From Gemmatimonadota bacterium (GTDB lineage Bacteria > Gemmatimonadota > Gemmatimonadetes > Gemmatimonadales > Gemmatimonadaceae), in NCBI GenBank assembly GCA_003171215.1, contig PMYN01000119.1, positions 5,258 through 42,231 of the forward strand: DNA of 36,974 nucleotides, in the 5' to 3' direction. The notes under the pieces are model-generated. The model ran no database searches. It was not told where the DNA came from and was given only the letters and a program-made list of their open reading frames with translations. Made by a program: the position numbers and the translations under genes. The stretch's first letter is position 1; each line of letters begins with the position of its first letter. Shown here piece after piece: positions 24,370 to 32,719 of the stretch.

Positions 24370-24375
24370 TATATT
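24370..24375 (+). promoter_or_regulatory. Candidate -10 box of the FHA/kinase operon
   Basis: TATATT on the + strand lies 64 nt before GTG 24440, in the divergent gap shared with the amidase gene. The matching -35 region (TGGCCG with a 17-nt gap) is weak, so the call rests on the -10 box and its location. Confidence 0.35.
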
Positions 24376-24398
24376 CGCCCCGCTCAGGACAAAATGAC

Positions 24399-24422
24399 CA
24401 TCCCGCGCCGCGTCGCGGGATG
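24399..24422 (+). promoter_or_regulatory. Leader hairpin just before the FHA gene ribosome site
   Basis: Arms CATCCCGCG (24399-24407) and CGCGGGATG (24414-24422) pair perfectly over 9 nt with a 6-nt loop. The hairpin ends 5 nt before the GGAGA ribosome site (24428-24432). It may modulate translation or protect the messenger; as a DNA palindrome it could also bind a regulator. No T run follows, so it is not a terminator. Confidence 0.5.
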
Positions 24423-24439
24423 CTATCGGAGATGATCGC

Positions 24440-25444
24440 GTGAATCGCTGCGGCTTCTGTGGCCGTGAGAATGATGAGCAGTCCAAGTTCTGCATCGACT
24501 GCGGCAAGCCCGTGGTCAAGGGCGGGGCTCGTGTCATTTCCGTGCCCGCGATGCTCAAGCCGTCCGGCGCGCAGGTCGAGCGTCCGGCCGGTTCCGAGCC
24601 CGTCCACGCCTCGAAGGGAATTCCCGATACCCGCGTCTCGTCCGCCGCGGCTCCGAAGGGAGGGATGGTGAAAGCCTGTGCAAGCTGTGGAAAGGCGGTC
24701 GATTCCTCGCTGCCGTTCTGCCCGCACTGCGGCACACGGGTCGACGGTGCGCCCACGAAACGCAGCAGCACCGCGACCTTCACCGCCCGTGGCACCGGAA
24801 CGGGGCCGAAGCTCTCGCTGCTCGACGAAGCGGGCGAGGTGAAGAAGTCGTTCACACTCGATCGCGGTGAAGCCACGTTCGGCCGCAGCGAAGGCGACAT
24901 TCGTTTTCCGGAAGACGTGTTCCTGAGTCCGGTTCACGCGCAGATCTCGATGCGTGACGGCCTGCTCCTCGTCCGCGACCTCGGCTCTCGCAACGGCACG
25001 TGGGTCTTCACCGACGGACCGTACCGCCTGCAGGACGGCGACACGATCCTCATCGGCTCGCAGCTGATTCGGTTCAGGCGGCTCGGCTATCCAGGCCCTC
25101 ACCCGCCGGAAGCAGACCAGACGCGCCGCCTCGGATCGTTCACGCCGAGCGCCGACATCGCGGTGCTCGCGCAGCTGCGCGCCGACGGCAGCGCGCGCGA
25201 TACGATGCACCTTTCGCCCGCGCGCAGCGTGAAGATCGGCCGCGACCAGGGCGACTGGGTGTTTCCGTACGACCAGACCATGAGCGGCAAGCACGCCGAA
25301 GTTCGCAGCGAAGACCTCGAGTTCATCGTGCTCGACGACGGGAGCCGCAACGGCATCGCGGTCGCGGTGCGAGGCGAGAAACCGGTGAAGCCCGGCCAGC
25401 GCTTCCTGATCGGCGACCAGACACTGCGCGTGGAGAGCGTGTGA
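24440..25444 (+). CDS. Zinc-ribbon protein with two FHA domains
   Basis: A protein of 334 residues. Two zinc ribbons are visible: Cys4, Cys7, Cys18, Cys21 and Cys80, Cys83, Cys94, Cys97. Then come two FHA domains, about 125-215 (GRSEGDIRF, LSPVHAQI, LGSRNGTWV) and 240-332 (GRDQGDWVF, SGKHAEV, DGSRNGIAV). FHA domains bind phosphothreonine peptides, so this is likely a substrate or adaptor of the kinase encoded next. There is no membrane segment, so it should be cytoplasmic. GTG 24440 has GGAGA 7 nt upstream. The stop overlaps the kinase start as GTGA, implying coupled translation and similar amounts of both proteins. The direct phosphopeptide partner is inferred. Confidence 0.88.
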   Translation: MNRCGFCGRENDEQSKFCIDCGKPVVKGGARVISVPAMLKPSGAQVERPAGSEPVHASKGIPDTRVSSAAAPKGGMVKACASCGKAVDSSLPFCPHCGTRVDGAPTKRSSTATFTARGTGTGPKLSLLDEAGEVKKSFTLDRGEATFGRSEGDIRFPEDVFLSPVHAQISMRDGLLLVRDLGSRNGTWVFTDGPYRLQDGDTILIGSQLIRFRRLGYPGPHPPEADQTRRLGSFTPSADIAVLAQLRADGSARDTMHLSPARSVKIGRDQGDWVFPYDQTMSGKHAEVRSEDLEFIVLDDGSRNGIAVAVRGEKPVKPGQRFLIGDQTLRVESV

Positions 25445-27099
25445 GCGACCAGAAAGTCTGTCCGACGTGCGGCACCGAGTATCCGCTGTCGGAGCGGTTC
25501 TGCCCTCGGGATGGAACGGCCCTGCGCAGCTCGAACGCGCAGGGCGACCTGATCGGATCGATCGTCGCCGAGCGCTATCACATCCTCAAGAAGCTCGGCG
25601 AGGGTGGGATGGGCACGGTGTATCTCGCCGAGCACGTGAAGATGGGACGGAAGGCCGCGTTGAAGGTCATGAATCCCGGGATGAATTCCGATCCCGACGC
25701 GATCGCGCGGTTCAACAGGGAGGCCGCGAACGCGAGCCGGCTCAATCATCCGAACGTCTGCGGCATCTATGATTTCGGTGAGACGCCCGAGGGGCTGATC
25801 TACCTCGCGATGGAGTTCATCGAGGGCGAATCGCTGACGAGCCTCATCGAGAAGAACGGGTTCCTGCCGGCGCCGCGCGCGGCGTCGATCATCCATCAGG
25901 CGGCGGACGCCCTGGCGGTGGCCCACGACTACGGGATCGTGCATCGCGACTTGAAGCCGGACAACATCATGATCGCAAAGGGCCGCGACGGCAGCGACAT
26001 GGTGAAGGTGGTGGACTTCGGCATCGCCAAGGCGAGCTCGAGCGACGCGCAGAAAGTGACGAAGACGGGGCTGGTGGTGGGCACTCCCGAGTACATGAGT
26101 CCAGAGCAGCTCGCGGGCGACAAGCTCGACGGCCGCAGCGACATCTATTCGCTCGGGCTCGTGGCCTTCAACTGCCTGACCGGCCAGCTGCCGTTCCAGA
26201 GCAACTCGGCGCAGGAAGCGATGATCATGCGGCTCACCGACCAGCCGAAGACGCTGGCCGAGATGAAGCCCGATATCGACTGGCCGCCGGAGTTGCAGGC
26301 CGTCATGGACAAGGTGCTCGCGCGCGACGCGGACGAGCGGTATCAGAAGTCGGCGGAGTTCGGCCGCGACATCGCGAAGGCGGTGGAGAACATGCCGGCG
26401 GCGGTCGCGGCGGCGGCGGGGACGATGGTGATGGGCGCGGCTGCCGCGGACGTTCCGAAGACGCGGATGGCGTCGAAGGGTGGGGCGACGGCGAAGATCG
26501 AGGCGGCCGCGCCTGTTCCCGATGCGGCGGCGCCGGCGAAGAAGAGTCCGGTGATGATGATTGTTGCGGCGGTGGTGGTGCTCGCGGGGATCGGGGGCGG
26601 GGTGATGTTCATGAAGAGGAATGGAGGCGCCGGAGCACCGCCGACGAAAGCCGAGGTGCCGGCTGCGGGGACTCCCGCGCCGGTAGGGGATCAGTCGAAG
26701 GCCTCGGCGCCGCAGAATGACACGAAGAAGGCGGATCCGAAGGCGCCGGTAACGATGATGGGGAAACCGGCGGTGACCGCGCCTGCGACCAATCCCCCGG
26801 CAGGTGCGGCGGCTCCCGCGGTCAGCGCAACGGAGACGATCGCCAAGTGGCAAAAGATCGTGAATTCGGATCCGAGTGCCACGGATGCTACCAATGCCAT
26901 TGAGGCGATCAATCCATTGCTCGAGAAACTCACAGGCCAGGAACGCAGTATTGCTCTATACGTGCAGATGGTGGCGTACGTGCGGCTGGACGACGACGCG
27001 CAGGTTTGCAGAATCTCAAAAGCAATTCTCGCAGGGAATCCCGACGCGAGTAGAGCGGAAGGCGCGAAGGGAGCGCAGCAGGGCCGAAACTGCAAGTGA
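25441..27099 (+). CDS. Zinc-ribbon Ser/Thr protein kinase with one membrane segment
   Basis: A protein of 552 residues. An N-terminal Cys motif CPTCGTEYPLSERFCPRDG (7-25, lacking the usual fourth Cys) looks like a degenerate zinc ribbon related to those of the upstream FHA protein. The kinase domain covers about 45-310: glycine loop GEGGMGTVY, Lys75 in AALKVM, catalytic Asp170 in IVHRDLKPDN, metal-binding Asp192 in VDFG and GTPEYMSPE. An Ala/Pro-rich linker follows. The membrane helix lies at about 370-391, then an Ala/Pro/Lys-rich stalk and an extracytoplasmic domain with a TPR-like helical pattern (about 475-552). It should phosphorylate Ser/Thr in the cytoplasm, possibly in response to an outside cue. 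GTG 25441 follows from the overlap with the previous stop; the longer frame upstream runs antiphase through the FHA gene. Confidence 0.93.
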   Translation: MSDQKVCPTCGTEYPLSERFCPRDGTALRSSNAQGDLIGSIVAERYHILKKLGEGGMGTVYLAEHVKMGRKAALKVMNPGMNSDPDAIARFNREAANASRLNHPNVCGIYDFGETPEGLIYLAMEFIEGESLTSLIEKNGFLPAPRAASIIHQAADALAVAHDYGIVHRDLKPDNIMIAKGRDGSDMVKVVDFGIAKASSSDAQKVTKTGLVVGTPEYMSPEQLAGDKLDGRSDIYSLGLVAFNCLTGQLPFQSNSAQEAMIMRLTDQPKTLAEMKPDIDWPPELQAVMDKVLARDADERYQKSAEFGRDIAKAVENMPAAVAAAAGTMVMGAAAADVPKTRMASKGGATAKIEAAAPVPDAAAPAKKSPVMMIVAAVVVLAGIGGGVMFMKRNGGAGAPPTKAEVPAAGTPAPVGDQSKASAPQNDTKKADPKAPVTMMGKPAVTAPATNPPAGAAAPAVSATETIAKWQKIVNSDPSATDATNAIEAINPLLEKLTGQERSIALYVQMVAYVRLDDDAQVCRISKAILAGNPDASRAEGAKGAQQGRNCK

Positions 27100-27213
27100 T
27101 CGCTCTTGTGATCCACATCACCAGCAAATAGAAGCTCTGCTCCTCGCGCACCCTCCGACTGCCGCGTTAGGTTCCACTGTCCAATAATCAGCCCGCCACG
27201 TAACCTCGCCCTC

Positions 27214-28365
27214 GTGACCGCCAACAGCACCCCCAATTCCGGCGAGATCATCGTCCACGTCTTCGGCAGGACCGACGTGGGGCGCACGCGCGAGCACAAC
27301 GAAGATTCGTTCGTCGTCGCGGACCTCAACACCATGAATGCGACGCTCCAGCCCGAGGTGCGCACACACCATCCGGGCAAGATGGGATCGCTCTTCATGG
27401 TCGCCGATGGCATGGGCGGCGCCGCCGCAGGCGAAATCGCGAGCGCGATGGCCACGGAAGTCGTGCTTCAGGAGCTCGATGCGCGCTGGCGGCACGCCGC
27501 GGAACACGACTCCGAGACGTTCGCGCGCGCCATCAAGGCCGCCACCGAAACCGCCAACGCCCGCATTCATCGCTACGCCACCGAACATCCCGAGAATCGC
27601 GGGATGGGCACCACCGCCACGATCGCCGGCCTGCTCGCCGACACGCTCTATCTCGCGCAGGTCGGCGACAGCCGCGCATACCTCGTGCGCAACGGCGTCG
27701 CCCAGCAGATCACGAAAGACCAGTCGCTCATGCAGAAGCTCGTCGAGGCGGGCGAGCTCACGGCCGAGGAAGCGGAGGTCAGCGAGCGTCGCAACATCAT
27801 TCTCCAGGCGCTCGGCCCCGAGCCGGTGGTGAAGGTCGATCTCACACACCAGCAGGTGCGGCGCGACGACGTGCTCGTGATCTGCAGCGACGGCCTCTCG
27901 GGCCAGATCCGCACCGCCGACATCGCGCGCGTGGTCGAGGAAGAGCCCGACCTCGTCAACGTCTGCAAGCAGCTGATCGATCTCGCGAACGAGGCCGGCG
28001 GCCCCGACAACATCACGGTGATCGCCGCGCGCTTCGACGGCGCGGGACTCAGCGCGGCATCGGCCGGCGAAGGCGTGGGACATCAGCCGTACACCAGCGA
28101 GTCCGAATCGCGCACGACGATGCCGGTCAACCTGAGCGCGGTGCAGGCGCTGGAAGATGCAGCCGACAGCGCATCGAAGACCGACCGTACGGTCACGCTG
28201 CCGCGCCGCTCGCCGGCCGCCTCGAACTCGCCGACCGCGCCGATGGAGCCCCGCGCGCGCGCGCCGCTCCCCGAAGGACGCGTTCCGAAGAGCCTGCTGC
28301 GCCTGATCTTCGGCGCGATCGCACTCATCATCATCGGCTGGCTCTACTACAAGTTCCGCAGCTGA
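27214..28365 (+). CDS. PP2C-type Ser/Thr phosphatase with C-terminal membrane anchor
   Basis: A protein of 383 residues that should reverse the action of the neighbouring kinase. PP2C motifs are complete: GRTREHNEDSF with Asp31, MVADGMGG with Asp65, GMGTTATIAGLL, GDSRAYLVRNG, SDGLSG and GGPDNITVIAARF. These Asp residues bind two Mn or Mg ions. Residues about 270-350 form a Ser/Pro-rich linker, then a single membrane helix at about 355-378 (LLRLIFGAIALIIIGWLYY) with a short charged tail, so the catalytic part faces the cytoplasm. GTG 27214 has no clear ribosome site. A 114-nt gap separates it from the kinase; a -10-like AATAAT at 27183-27188 may provide its own promoter, without a clear -35. 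Its stop overlaps the next start as TGATG. Confidence 0.93.
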   Translation: MTANSTPNSGEIIVHVFGRTDVGRTREHNEDSFVVADLNTMNATLQPEVRTHHPGKMGSLFMVADGMGGAAAGEIASAMATEVVLQELDARWRHAAEHDSETFARAIKAATETANARIHRYATEHPENRGMGTTATIAGLLADTLYLAQVGDSRAYLVRNGVAQQITKDQSLMQKLVEAGELTAEEAEVSERRNIILQALGPEPVVKVDLTHQQVRRDDVLVICSDGLSGQIRTADIARVVEEEPDLVNVCKQLIDLANEAGGPDNITVIAARFDGAGLSAASAGEGVGHQPYTSESESRTTMPVNLSAVQALEDAADSASKTDRTVTLPRRSPAASNSPTAPMEPRARAPLPEGRVPKSLLRLIFGAIALIIIGWLYYKFRS

Positions 28366-29813
28366 TGCGCGTCGAGCTGCGCATCACCAGCGGGTCGCGC
28401 GCTGGCCAGCGCGAGCTGTTCGACAAGTCGGTCATCAGCATCGGCCGCCACCCACTCAACGACCTGCGCTTCGATCCGGAGCGTGATCCCGACGCCTCGT
28501 CGCGCCACGCGGAGATCCGCATCCTCGGCGACAAGGCGACGCTGCACGATCTCAACAGCACGAACGGCACGTTCGTGAACGGCCAGCGCATTGCCGGCGA
28601 ACGCGCACTGTTCGACGGCGATCTCATGTCGTTCGGACGCGAAGGGCCGGCGGTGGAGTTCCATACGGTGACCGCCGTGGCCGCGACCGACCGCACACGC
28701 GCTTCCGGCGCCGCCGTCGCCGCGACGCCAGCCGCCGTGCCATCCGCTCCGTCCGCTCCTGCCGCGTCAGCCGCGCCGCCGCGCCGCGACACCGGCGCGC
28801 GAATCGCGGACGCGGTTCACGCGCAGACCGGCACGCTCCGCAAGATGGTGATCGGGCTGGGCGTGCTCGTCGTGGTCGGCGCTGGAACGGCGTACTGGAT
28901 CGGCCACCGCGACTCCGCGCAGGCGCAGGCCCGCGTGGACGAGCTGCTCAAGCGCAACGATTCCCTGAGCGCGATGTTCGAGAAGACGGTCGGCTCCATG
29001 AAGGGACGCGTCGCGGGACTCGACTCGGCGCTCGCCGCGTCGAGGAAGGAAACGGACCAGATCCGCTCGCGCATCAAGGGCGAGATGCAAAAGGGCGCCG
29101 ACGCGAACGTCGAGGACCTTTCGGCGCGACTCGACAAGGCCGAGCGGCGGCAGCACGCGCTCGTGTCGGCGGGCAACGTGGATTACGAGTCCATCGCCGC
29201 GAAGAACGGGCCCGCGATCGTGTTCATCGCGGTCGAGGAGGCAGGCGGCGCGTACATGAGCGGCTCGGGCTTCAACGTGTCGCCGTCAGGCCTGATCGTC
29301 ACCAACCGGCACGTCGTGCAGGACGCGCAGGGCCATCCGGCGAAGCGCGTGAAGGTGATCTTCGACGGCACCAGCGGCGCATGGAAGTCGGCTCATGTGT
29401 TGAAGGTCAGTACCACCGACGAGCTGGCCTTCATTAAGATCGATGACCCGGGCACCTATCCGGTGGTCGCCGGTGTCGCGAAGCAGCCGTCCGTGCGCGT
29501 GGGCACGCCTGTCGCACTGCTGGGCTACCCGCTCGGCACCAGCACCGCGGGAATGGGCGGCGACATCAACAAGATCCGGCCCAAGAGCACGCTCGGGCTC
29601 GGCACCGTGAGCAAGTTGCTGGCCGACACGCTGCAGTTCGACGCGTTCGCCGCACCGGGATCGAGCGGAAGCGCGGTGTTCGACGCGCGCGGGTTCGTGG
29701 TCGGCGTGCTCTTCGGCGGACAGACCGAGAGCAACGGCCGCATCGTGTACGCAGTGCCGAGCGACAAGCTCGCCGCGCAGATGCCGCCGGAAGGAACCGC
29801 GATCGTCCGCTAG
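28365..29813 (+). CDS. Single-pass FHA domain/trypsin-like serine protease
   Basis: A protein of 482 residues. An N-terminal FHA domain (about 1-100: IGRHPLNDLRF, SSRHAEIRI, LNSTNGTFVNG) is followed by an Ala/Pro linker and one membrane helix at 161-180. Residues about 183-268 are a predicted coiled coil. The C-terminal half is a trypsin/HtrA-like protease with His316 in VTNRHVV, Asp352 in STTDELAFIKID and Ser434 in PGSSGSAVF. No PDZ domain is present. With an N-in orientation, FHA lies in the cytoplasm and the protease outside. Phosphopeptide binding inside could therefore control or recruit a protease outside. ATG 28365 shares one base with the phosphatase stop. The control model is inference; the domains are clear. 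It converges on the nitroreductase gene with 2 nt between stops. Confidence 0.92.
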   Translation: MRVELRITSGSRAGQRELFDKSVISIGRHPLNDLRFDPERDPDASSRHAEIRILGDKATLHDLNSTNGTFVNGQRIAGERALFDGDLMSFGREGPAVEFHTVTAVAATDRTRASGAAVAATPAAVPSAPSAPAASAAPPRRDTGARIADAVHAQTGTLRKMVIGLGVLVVVGAGTAYWIGHRDSAQAQARVDELLKRNDSLSAMFEKTVGSMKGRVAGLDSALAASRKETDQIRSRIKGEMQKGADANVEDLSARLDKAERRQHALVSAGNVDYESIAAKNGPAIVFIAVEEAGGAYMSGSGFNVSPSGLIVTNRHVVQDAQGHPAKRVKVIFDGTSGAWKSAHVLKVSTTDELAFIKIDDPGTYPVVAGVAKQPSVRVGTPVALLGYPLGTSTAGMGGDINKIRPKSTLGLGTVSKLLADTLQFDAFAAPGSSGSAVFDARGFVVGVLFGGQTESNGRIVYAVPSDKLAAQMPPEGTAIVR

Positions 29814-29815
29814 CG

Positions 29816-30478
29816 TCAGCGAATCCAGCGAAGCACGTCCGGCGGCTTGCGGGGCACCGGAGCAGTCACGCCCGATGGAACGCCGACGATGACCGGTGCG
29901 AACGCCTCCACTCCGGCAGGCATACCGAGCTCCGCCTTGATGTTGGGATCGTTGAGCGCTTGCACCGCGAAGCCGATGCAACAGGTGCCGAGCCCATCCG
30001 CGCAGGCGGCCAGCATCAGGTTCTCCGCCGCCAGCCAGCAATCGGCGACGACGAACGAGTGTGCCGGCCAGGCGTCGGGCGAGAAGAACTCCGGCGTCAG
30101 TCGCGCGCAGATCACCACCAGCGTCCCCGCATCGTAAAAGATGTTGAAGTCGGGGTCCGCGAGCGGTGACGCCACGCCGTCGCCGGGGGAGCCCGGCGGC
30201 TTGAGAACGTTGCCGTGGTGCGCCGCGTTCGCACGCGCCAGCTCCTTGGCCCGGTCGGAAATCCGCTTCAAGAGCTCGCGGTTCTGCACCACGGCGAACT
30301 GCCACGGTTCCTGATGTCGCGCGGTGGGAGCATGGACCGCCGCGTCGAGCAGTTTCCTCAACCGATGCTCTTCGATGACATCCGCCTTGTACGCGCGAAC
30401 GGCGCGCCGGCGGTAGAGAACCTCCGTGAACGGGCTGTTCGGGTTGAGAGGCGCTAGGATGTCGGGGGGCGTCGGCAT
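29816..30478 (-). CDS. Nitroreductase family protein
   Basis: A protein of 220 residues in the FMN-dependent nitroreductase family. The first binding element LYRRRAVRAYK (about 21-31) contains the Arg residues that contact FMN phosphate. The HAPTARHQEPWQFAVVQN segment (about 49-66) and the C-terminal GLGTCCIGF (about 160-170) complete the FMN pocket. Members reduce nitroaromatics, quinones, flavins or enones with NAD(P)H in the cytoplasm; the physiological substrate is not evident. ATG 30478 has GAGGA about 4 nt upstream. It is divergent from the flavodoxin-like gene, with 210 nt between the starts. Confidence 0.88.
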   Translation of the reverse strand: MPTPPDILAPLNPNSPFTEVLYRRRAVRAYKADVIEEHRLRKLLDAAVHAPTARHQEPWQFAVVQNRELLKRISDRAKELARANAAHHGNVLKPPGSPGDGVASPLADPDFNIFYDAGTLVVICARLTPEFFSPDAWPAHSFVVADCWLAAENLMLAACADGLGTCCIGFAVQALNDPNIKAELGMPAGVEAFAPVIVGVPSGVTAPVPRKPPDVLRWIR

Positions 30479-30533
30479 GAGGTCCTCGGTGCGAGGTTGT
30501 CCTCACTCTGTAGTCGACAGCCATCGTTGTAAG

Positions 30534-30547
30534 CAGGGAGATCCCTG
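30534..30547. promoter_or_regulatory. Small inverted repeat between nitroreductase and flavodoxin genes
   Basis: CAGGGA and TCCCTG (30534-30539 and 30542-30547) form a 6-nt dyad with a 2-nt centre in the divergent control region. Such a symmetrical site could bind a dimeric regulator controlling both flavoprotein genes. It is short enough to arise by chance. Confidence 0.25.
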
Positions 30548-30688
30548 AAAATATCGCGGGAATCCCCGGCCGCCCTGCACCGCAGCTGCGATGTAAGCCT
30601 TCTCCCGACCGTATTGATGGCACTGTCCGGACGCCCATCCCGGACGACGCACGCCACATTACCGGAGGTCATTCATCAGGAGAATCCG

Positions 30689-31225
30689 GTGCGTGAGATC
30701 CGAACGCTCGTCGTCTATTACTCGCGCAGCGGGCACACGCGAGCCGTGGCAGAGGAAATCGCGCGTACTCTCGGCGGCGCCGAGGTCGAGGAGATCCGCG
30801 ACACCGTCGACCGCGCGGGCCTGCGTGGCTATTGGCGATCGTTCCGCGACGCGATGCGCAAGCGCACGACGGCGCTCGTGAACCCCGGGAGGAATGTCGG
30901 CGACTACGACCTCGTGGTCGTGGGCGGACCAGTATGGGTGGGCGCCCCGTCGAGTCCGGTGCGCACCTGGCTGATCGCGCACGCCGGCGAGCTTCACGCG
31001 GTCGCGTTCTTCCTGACGCACGGCGGCTCCGCGCGCGATCGCGTGTTCGGTTCGCTGGCGGCGCTGAGCGGCCGCTCCCCTCTCGCGGTGGTGTCCGTGC
31101 GCGAGCGAGAGCTGGGCACTCCCGAGGCCGGCGCGCGGATCGCCGCGTTCGCCGACGAAGTGCGGGTGCGGATGTCTGCCGCCGGATTGCGTCCGGTGAA
31201 GACGGAGAAGGCGCCCGTCGGCTGA
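30689..31225 (+). CDS. Flavodoxin-like protein
   Basis: A protein of 178 residues. It begins RTLVVYYSRSGHTRAVAEEIA, the FMN-phosphate loop of flavodoxins (Y-S-R-S-G-H-T), then DLVVVGGPVWVGAPSSPVRTWL, which corresponds to the loop next to the isoalloxazine ring, and FFLTHGGSA. It is a cytoplasmic electron carrier or FMN reductase-like protein. The length suits the short flavodoxins. I prefer GTG 30689 to the ATG at 30614 because it has a GGAGA site at 30679-30683 and the conserved fold starts four residues later. It might supply electrons to the divergent nitroreductase, but nothing in the sequence shows that. Confidence 0.85.
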   Translation: MREIRTLVVYYSRSGHTRAVAEEIARTLGGAEVEEIRDTVDRAGLRGYWRSFRDAMRKRTTALVNPGRNVGDYDLVVVGGPVWVGAPSSPVRTWLIAHAGELHAVAFFLTHGGSARDRVFGSLAALSGRSPLAVVSVRERELGTPEAGARIAAFADEVRVRMSAAGLRPVKTEKAPVG

Positions 31226-31243
31226 CACCGGGCAAGCGAGCGT

Positions 31244-32719
31244 CTATCGACGACGCTCGCCGGAGGACACGCGCGCGATCACTCGCGCCGCGGCGGACTG
31301 CATGGGCTTCTCGCCGCCCCATGCACACAATACGTTCGGCACGGCGGGCACCTGGGCCGCGTGGCGCGGGTGAGAGAAAAGCACGACCAGCGACTCCCGT
31401 TTCTGCTCGTGCGCGATCGCGGCCGCGCGCTCGATGCGGTCGCGGCTCGCACGCGAGAAGCCTGGTTCGCCCTTGCCTGCGACGGCATCGGCGAATGCCG
31501 CGATCAGCACCGGAACGCGCGTGCCCGTCGAGCGCATGTCGATCACGTTCGCCTCGATCTCCAGGGCACCGAGCGCCTCCACGAAATGCGCGCGGTTGGG
31601 AACCGGCCAGGGACCGCTCGCGTCGTCGTCCACGTGCACGATTTCCACGGCGTGTCCCACCCGCGGAATGGCGCCGCGGACGACGTGGACGGTCGCGTCG
31701 GCCACCTGCCGCGACCACATCTCGTCGTCGAGCGAGGGCTCGCGGCCGGGGACCGGACGCGCCCACAGGGCCCAGCGATCGCGCCGTTCCAGCGCGTCGC
31801 GCACGCGCTCCTCCAGCAGTTCGCCGCGCCGCGCCGCGCGATCGAGCGCGCGCGCGAGACCGGTGGCGTCGGCCGGCGCGAGCAGCACGTCGCACCCTGC
31901 CGAGACCGCGCGAATCGAGATCTCCTGTTCGGTTCCCGCCGCGAGCACTCCGCGCATCTCGAGCGCATCGCTCACGATGAGGCCATCGAACTCCATGGCA
32001 CCTCGCAGCAACGAGGTGAGGATCGGCGCGGAGAGCGTCGCGGGTGCGCCGGATGGATCGAGCGCGGGATACGCGACGTGCGCGGTCATCACCGACGCGA
32101 CGCCGGCGTCGAGCGCGGATCGGAACGGCGCCAGGTCATCCTTCTCGAGCCAGGTGGCGCTGATCGTCACCGATGGCAGTGTCTGGTGCGAGTCGGCGTC
32201 GGCGCGACCGTGCCCCGGAAAGTGCTTCGCGCACGCCATCACGCCCTCCGACTGGCAGCCGTCGATCCACTCGGCGATCAGGGTGCCGACGCCTTCCGGG
32301 TCGTGGCCCGCGGCGCGTGTTCCGATGATCGTATTGCCCGGCGCGAAATCGAGATCGCAGACGGGTGCGAGCGCCCAGTTGAGCCCAGTTCGCTTGAGGT
32401 CGCGTGCGGTGACCTGGCCCGCCCGTCGCATGCCGGCCGGGTCATCGAGGAATCCGAGCGCACCCAGCGGCGGCAAGGCGACGCAACCGTCGAACTGCTG
32501 GCCCGCGCCGCGCTCCGCGTCGGCGGCGAGCAGCAGCGGGATCGCGGAACGCGCGTGCAGTTCCGCCGCGAGCTCGGCGGCCGCCGCGCGCGGGCCGCCA
32601 AAAAACAGGAATCCGCCGACGCCCGCGCCCAGCGCCTCGTCGATCGTGCGCCGAAGATGCGAGTATCCGTGCTCGGAGTCCCAGCGCAGCGCGGGGACGA
32701 GGAGCGAGGCGAGTGTCAC
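31244..32719 (-). CDS. nagZ: Glycoside hydrolase family 3 beta-N-acetylglucosaminidase (NagZ-like)
   Basis: A protein of 491 residues. The NagZ signature KHFPGHGRADADSH (165-178) has the Asp176-His178 dyad used as acid/base in this subfamily. The nucleophile is Asp251 in GLIVSDALEMRG. There is no signal peptide, so it acts in the cytoplasm, removing GlcNAc from GlcNAc-anhydroMurNAc fragments. The first about 320 residues form the TIM barrel; the C-terminal about 150 residues are longer than in short NagZ enzymes and resemble a degenerate GH3 C-terminal domain. GTG 32719 overlaps the anmK stop by 4 nt (GTGA), fixing the start. It is the last gene of a murQ-anmK-nagZ operon and converges on the flavodoxin-like gene 18 nt away. 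Confidence 0.88.
   Translation of the reverse strand: MTLASLLVPALRWDSEHGYSHLRRTIDEALGAGVGGFLFFGGPRAAAAELAAELHARSAIPLLLAADAERGAGQQFDGCVALPPLGALGFLDDPAGMRRAGQVTARDLKRTGLNWALAPVCDLDFAPGNTIIGTRAAGHDPEGVGTLIAEWIDGCQSEGVMACAKHFPGHGRADADSHQTLPSVTISATWLEKDDLAPFRSALDAGVASVMTAHVAYPALDPSGAPATLSAPILTSLLRGAMEFDGLIVSDALEMRGVLAAGTEQEISIRAVSAGCDVLLAPADATGLARALDRAARRGELLEERVRDALERRDRWALWARPVPGREPSLDDEMWSRQVADATVHVVRGAIPRVGHAVEIVHVDDDASGPWPVPNRAHFVEALGALEIEANVIDMRSTGTRVPVLIAAFADAVAGKGEPGFSRASRDRIERAAAIAHEQKRESLVVLFSHPRHAAQVPAVPNVLCAWGGEKPMQSAAARVIARVSSGERRR

Noticed and set aside
25000-25440. Longer N-terminus for the kinase from 25000
   Set aside because: It would read the FHA gene in another frame, with Arg-rich sequence; the zinc ribbon begins at GTG 25441.
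24440-29813. Type VI secretion system control genes
   Set aside because: Kinase, phosphatase and FHA genes recall PpkA, PppA and Fha, but no Tss, Hcp, VgrG or ClpV gene is present, and the FHA-protease is not a T6SS part.
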